Of a stretch of 42,109 nucleotides of DNA, positions 39,393-42,109 are shown in pieces. Below the pieces are notes generated by a model. It made no database searches. It saw only the letters and a program-made list of their open reading frames with translations, and was not told the DNA's origin. Both the position numbers and the translations under genes were made by a program. Every line of letters starts with the position of its first letter. Within the stretch, counting starts at the first letter, position 1. Origin of the DNA: Lachnoclostridium sp. An14 (GTDB lineage: Bacteria; Bacillota; Clostridia; Lachnospirales; Lachnospiraceae); the NCBI RefSeq assembly GCF_002160755.1, contig NZ_NFLE01000036.1, positions 1 through 42,109 of the forward strand, in the 5' to 3' direction.

Positions 39393-39413
39393 TCGGGACA
39401 ATTTGTCTCGAAG
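39393..39413. repeat. ICE palindrome copy 14
   Basis: GGGACA-ATT-TGTCTC, 9 bp from the ParB-like stop. Confidence 0.85.
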
Positions 39414-39421
39414 TGGATAAG

Positions 39422-40882
39422 TTACTTGTCTTTTTCCATCTTTCTCGGGGCCTTTGCCAGCTCGGGCGGCTGTTTCTCTTTCCACTCGTCCAGCAAGGTC
39501 ATAATCTGCTCCTTCATTTTGGCGGGAGTAGCCTCCTTGCCAAAGTATTTCTCCAGTTCAGCCATCGAAATAATCACGCCGCGATCCTCCTTTTTCTTTT
39601 CTGATAAGATGCCGTCAATCACATCGCCGTTGAGCTTGCCCTCCTTATCCAGCTCCCGGAGCTGTTTGGCCTGGGCCAGCGAGGGGGACGCCTGCTCCCC
39701 GTCAATGGAAACGGCAATCAGACGCTGGTTTTTCGGCTTGATGTAAGAGAGCTCCACCGCAGGCATAAAGCCCATTTTTTTATCGTCCACCTTGTTTATG
39801 AGCTCCGGGACAAGATGGTTAAGGCGCAGATAGCGCATGACCTTCTTATAATTCATGCCATGCGCATTACCCACGATCTCAACGGAGCGTTTTCCTACAT
39901 CCCCCTCGGCCACGCCTTTCAGCCGCCCGCCCTGGTGCTTAATGTCCTCCACTTCCAGATCCAAAAGGGCGGCCAGCTCGCTGGGGAGCGTCTGATCCCT
40001 CTGCTTGTTGCTGTCCTTCATGGCCTCAACCGCCTCATGGTCGGTCATATCCCGCACAATAAAGGGCATTTCCTCCAGGCCCGCCAGCTCACTGCCGCGA
40101 CAGCGCCGATGGCCCGCCACAATCTCATAGCCGTTTCCGTCCTTTTCGGGACGGGCAAGGCCGGGAACCATAACGCCGTTGAGTTTGATGGACTCCACCG
40201 TTTCCTGCATTTTGGCATCGTCCCGCACCTTGAACGGGTGGGGCCGGAATGTGTGGAACGGATGGAGCTCGGAAAGTTTCAGATAAACCAGCTTGCCCTC
40301 CTCAACGGGACGGGGCGGCACAGCAGGCTCCTGCGGGGCCTGCTCCGGGGGAGCAGCCTCCTTTGTGGGAGTACCTTTCCCGGCATCCGGGGGAGCCGGA
40401 GCCTCGGGCGCTTTCCCGCCACTTCGGGACAATTTGTCTCGTTTGGACGGCTGGGCCTCGCCGGGGGCCGCCTTGTCAGCCTTAGACGGGCGGCCCTTGC
40501 GGGGCCCTGCCTTCTTCGGCGCTTTTTCAGACTCCGCCTCGGTGTGCTCCGCCTTTTCCGATTTCGGGGGACGGCCACGGCGCGGCTTTTCGGGCTCCCC
40601 CTTTTCAGCGACAGGATGCTCCGTCGCGGGAGCCCCGGCCTCCTGTTCCGGGGGCGTTTCCGCTTTTTCCACCTCAGCCCGGGCCGCCCGGCGCTTATCT
40701 GCCATGAGCGCGTCAATCTGATCCGCAGAGATGACCACATCGCCGGGCTCGGCAGGCCCGGTCTGTTCCGGCTGGTGTTCGGGAGCCGGGGCCTCACTGC
40801 GGGCTGGATCAGCCGCAACGGGCGCGGGAGCCTCCTCGGTTTTTGCCGCCTCGGGCCCTGTGTTCAGTTTTTCATCTGCCAT
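39422..40882 (-). CDS. ParB/Spo0J-like protein with AT-hook-bearing N-terminus
   Basis: 486 residues. The N-terminal 195 residues are disordered and rich in Ala, Pro, Glu and Lys with two AT-hook-like motifs (RRGRPPKS, RKGRPSKA). The ParB N-domain follows (LSELHPFHTFRPHPFKVRDD, VMVPGLARPEKDGNGYEIVA, GHRRCRGSELAG, IVRDMTDHEAVEAMKDSNKQ), then a KorB/ParB-like helix-turn-helix region. ParB proteins bind dispersed sites and use CTP. The ICE palindromes are the obvious candidate sites. Palindrome copy 15 is inside the linker (KRDKLSRSGG). Confidence 0.9.
   Translation of the reverse strand: MADEKLNTGPEAAKTEEAPAPVAADPARSEAPAPEHQPEQTGPAEPGDVVISADQIDALMADKRRAARAEVEKAETPPEQEAGAPATEHPVAEKGEPEKPRRGRPPKSEKAEHTEAESEKAPKKAGPRKGRPSKADKAAPGEAQPSKRDKLSRSGGKAPEAPAPPDAGKGTPTKEAAPPEQAPQEPAVPPRPVEEGKLVYLKLSELHPFHTFRPHPFKVRDDAKMQETVESIKLNGVMVPGLARPEKDGNGYEIVAGHRRCRGSELAGLEEMPFIVRDMTDHEAVEAMKDSNKQRDQTLPSELAALLDLEVEDIKHQGGRLKGVAEGDVGKRSVEIVGNAHGMNYKKVMRYLRLNHLVPELINKVDDKKMGFMPAVELSYIKPKNQRLIAVSIDGEQASPSLAQAKQLRELDKEGKLNGDVIDGILSEKKKEDRGVIISMAELEKYFGKEATPAKMKEQIMTLLDEWKEKQPPELAKAPRKMEKDK
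40421..40443. repeat. ICE palindrome copy 15 (inside coding sequence)
   Basis: GGGACA-ATT-TGTCTC within the disordered linker of the ParB-like gene. Confidence 0.8.
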
Positions 40883-40970
40883 TCACTAACCTCCTTTTCG
40901 TGAAAGTTGCACAATTTTCGGACTTAAATTTCTGTAATTATTTTTTGGCCTCCTTCCGGTCTATCCACGC

Positions 40971-41002
40971 AAAAAAGCCGCCCAAGATAGCACCTGGACG
41001 GC
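40971..41002 (-). terminator. Terminator between the right end and the ParB-like gene
   Basis: Minus strand GCCGTCC-like arm, 12-nt loop, GGGCGGC, then six T. It would stop transcription entering from the right border of the ICE. Confidence 0.55.
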
Positions 41003-41071
41003 CTTTCGCGTAATGTGATAGATCAATTTTTATTTTTTTCGGATTGCAGGCTCCGAAAAGCCTTGTATTTA

Positions 41072-41085
41072 CAGTGTTCCTAATA
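41072..41085. repeat. ICE right end inverted repeat
   Basis: CAGTGT-TCCTAATA; complement of the left repeat (4824-4841) apart from a 4-bp insertion. A hairpin TTTTCGGA/TCCGAAAA (41036-41059) lies just inside it. Confidence 0.7.
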
Positions 41086-41095
41086 TGAAACAATC

Positions 41096-41104
41096 ATATG
41101 ATTA
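41096..41104. other. ICE attachment core, right copy (attR)
   Basis: ATATGATTA, identical to 4810-4818; followed by TCGCATTTCCACC, which continues the phage frame as I-A-F-P-P. Confidence 0.92.
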
Positions 41105-41576
41105 TCGCATTTCCACCTTGCACGTATTTGAGCAACGCTGGGGCTGCCGATTATATCCGAAAAAAGGGCAGATTGATAAAGCGCGTTATCAAAAGGGACT
41201 GGCGGCAAAAAAATTTTTTATGCGTTTTTTGAATGCAGATTGCCCCAGAATTGCGGTGGAAAACCCTGTTTCCAGCAAAATATTTGAAATGCCTCCGCAC
41301 ACGCAGGAAATCCAGCCATATGAATACGGACATCCCTGTACGAAAAAAACAAGACTTTGGCTGCGCGGATTGCCGGAATTACGTCCAACAAATGTTGTGG
41401 AACCTATCGGCCCTTATGTACCGGCGGGAACCAGCAGAAAGGACAGGAGCAAATACGGTTCTGCAAAACGAGGAGAGGACGCAAAGAACCGAGCAAAAAC
41501 ATTTCCCGGAGTCGCAAAGGCTATGGCTGAACAATGGGCCGGCCGTGTGGAAAATCGAGGGGGAGGAAAATTATGA
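41098..41576 (+). pseudogene. 3' half of phage DNA-methyltransferase-like gene, with an internal frameshift
   Basis: From the core the original frame reads MIIAFPPCTYLSNAGAA, then is lost. The family sequence continues in another frame from about 41148 as RLYPKKGQIDKARYQKGLAA, ...FLNADCPRIAVENPVSSKIF, GPYVPAGTSRKDRSKYG and AKAMAEQW. One missing C near 41147 (GCC-C-GATTAT expected) explains the shift. So the gene is broken twice, by the ICE and by a frameshift, unless the latter is a sequencing error. The distal part from ATG 41085 is a long open frame but does not start at a real initiation site. Confidence 0.88.
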
Positions 41577-41591
41577 ACGAGGAGGTAGATT

Positions 41592-41816
41592 ATGAACAAG
41601 GTACGGAGAAAGCGCCTTCAGGAGGCCTTCGATCTGGTGGCCAAAGTCCAGGAAATTCTGGCAGAGGTACGAGAGGAAGAACGAGAGTCCATCGAAAACC
41701 TTCCGGATAATTTCCGGTATGGTGAGCGGGGCGAGGAGATGGAGGCATACATCGAGATGATTGACGAAGCAGACGGGTATCTCGATGACGCCAAGTCGGT
41801 CATCGAGCAGATCTGA
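41592..41816 (+). CDS. Small acidic coiled-coil phage protein
   Basis: 74 residues, ATG 41592 after GAGGAGG. MNKVRRKRLQEAFDLVAKVQ then EILAEVREEERESIENLPDN, RYGERGEEMEAYIEMIDEAD and a final GYLDDAKSVIEQI. Helical and acidic; resembles small phage proteins of the LPDN...EAxxxIDEA type found beside recombination genes. Function unknown. It is in the same transcript as the next two genes. Confidence 0.82.
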   Translation: MNKVRRKRLQEAFDLVAKVQEILAEVREEERESIENLPDNFRYGERGEEMEAYIEMIDEADGYLDDAKSVIEQI

Positions 41817-41828
41817 GGAGGCGAAACC

Positions 41829-41972
41829 ATGAGCAAGCGCAAAAACGGTACCCTGCGAGCAGCCAAGCAGCTGGGGCTTAACCCCTACGGCTGGGGCAAC
41901 GGCAGGGGACAGACTATGCAGGCAATGAAAAAGGCCCGCCGGCGGCGACCGGACAGGGCCATGAATCAATAA
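41829..41972 (+). CDS. 47-residue basic phage protein
   Basis: ATG 41829, with GAGGAGG 8 nt upstream placed over the preceding stop. It reads MSKRKNGTLRAAKQLGLNPY, GWGNGRGQTMQAMKKARRRR, PDRAMNQ. Basic, with a Gly-rich middle; could bind nucleic acid. I do not recognise a family. Confidence 0.72.
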   Translation: MSKRKNGTLRAAKQLGLNPYGWGNGRGQTMQAMKKARRRRPDRAMNQ

Positions 41973-42013
41973 ACACAAGCCTATTGTAAAGCATAAGAGG
42001 AGGAAAAGTCAAG

Positions 42014-42109
42014 ATGACCATGAAAATCAATCAGCTGGAAATCGAAAACGTCAAGCGGATCAAGGCGGTGAAGTTAAAGCCGGCGGCAAACGGCCTCACC
42101 ATTATCGGC
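42014..42109 (+). CDS. Start of an SMC/RecF-like AAA ATPase gene (cut by window end)
   Basis: ATG 42014 after GAGGAGG. The first 32 residues (MTMKINQLEIENVKRIKAVK, LKPAANGLTIIG) match the beta-strand and lead-in to a Walker A loop typical of SbcC/RecF/AAA_23 ATPases, where xNxxGKT/S would follow. In phages such a gene often starts the recombination module. The rest is outside the window. Confidence 0.75.
   Translation, partial: MTMKINQLEIENVKRIKAVKLKPAANGLTIIG

Larger units (their letters stand above)
4810..41104. mobile_element. Integrative conjugative element inside the phage methyltransferase gene (about 36.3 kb)
   Basis: Bounded by a 9-bp core repeat and inverted end repeats, with a large serine recombinase next to the left end. 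It holds a relaxase, MobC, VirB4, VirB6, VirD4, PrgI, PcfB and an NlpC/P60 hydrolase, i.e. a complete type IV transfer set of the clostridial Tn1549/CTn family style, plus ArdA and ParB-like proteins. Two later acquisitions are visible inside it: an AT-rich cargo island (about 8500-11600) and an 11.2-kb element (24316-35485) that breaks the Maff2 gene. Confidence 0.93.
41105..42109. mobile_element. Prophage segment, right part
   Basis: Continuation of the rightward early phage genes interrupted at 4809: end of the methyltransferase-like gene, two tiny genes and the start of an ATPase-like gene. All have AGGAGG-type ribosome sites. Confidence 0.82.

Noticed and set aside
6559-41025. 12-base match CTATCACATTAC before the recombinase gene and, inverted, near the right end
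   Set aside because: Matches of this length are expected many times by chance in 42 kb.
41085-41148. ATG 41085 as the start of a real 163-residue gene
   Set aside because: The first 21 codons are element sequence and out-of-frame phage DNA; no ribosome site. The homologous part begins only after the frameshift.
1-42109. CRISPR arrays, rRNA or tRNA genes
   Set aside because: No regularly spaced direct repeats with unique spacers and no rRNA or tRNA-like segments were seen; the ICE palindromes are irregularly spaced over kilobases and are not a CRISPR array.

Overview
The window looks like accessory DNA from a gut-type Clostridia chromosome (Firmicutes; Oscillospirales/Lachnospirales are my guess, species not resolvable). 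Reasons: clostridial-style ICE genes (CD1107/CD1108/CD1110/CD1112/CD1115-like families), Tn4451-like large serine recombinases, strong AGGAGG ribosome sites, and tet(W). The layout is three mobile elements nested inside one another, and each insertion splits a gene that can be rebuilt on paper.

Level 1, prophage (about 1-4809 and 41105-42109). The left part is a lysogeny/early block: a membrane-anchored coiled-coil DUF4041/GIY-YIG protein, an ImmA-like protein and a repressor on the minus strand, then a divergent Cro-like regulator, a BRO/KilAC antirepressor and small genes. The block ends in the 5' half of a phage methyltransferase-like gene. Its 3' half resumes at 41098, followed by small phage genes and the start of an ATPase-like gene cut by the window end.

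Level 2, an integrative conjugative element (about 36.3 kb, 4810-41104), flanked by the 9-bp core ATATGATTA and inverted end repeats. It carries a large serine recombinase, a dead resolvase-like protein, a sigma-like factor, an AT-rich cargo island (TetR, small membrane proteins, MFS efflux, KTR protein), an XRE regulator, an oriT-like hairpin cluster, relaxase and MobC. The transfer module follows (DUF4366, DUF4315, NlpC/P60 hydrolase, VirB4, PrgI, two methyltransferases, SpoVG-like, VirB6, Maff2, VirD4, PcfB), then ArdA, a DUF7768-like protein and a ParB-like protein. At least 15 copies of a palindrome built on GGGACA-N3-TGTCCC lie between or inside ICE genes. They are absent from the cargo island, from the level 3 element and from the prophage.

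Level 3, an 11.2-kb mobilizable element (24316-35485) inserted at a GC dinucleotide in the ICE's Maff2 gene. It carries its own serine recombinase, TnpW, DnaC-like ATPase, RepA-like initiator, Cys-rich VLP protein, relaxase, MobC, sigma-like factors, a SAM methyltransferase and tet(W) with its attenuator.

How they work together: precise excision of the inner element would restore the Maff2 gene of the ICE, and precise excision of the ICE would rejoin the phage methyltransferase gene (which also carries an independent frameshift). Three ICE genes (relaxase, MT-A70 methyltransferase, PcfB) appear to start at ACG or CTG instead of ATG. The strongest novel signals are the ICE-wide palindrome family with two related promoter operators, the hostage relationship between the inner element and the ICE transfer gene, and a large nested cruciform upstream of the anti-restriction operon.
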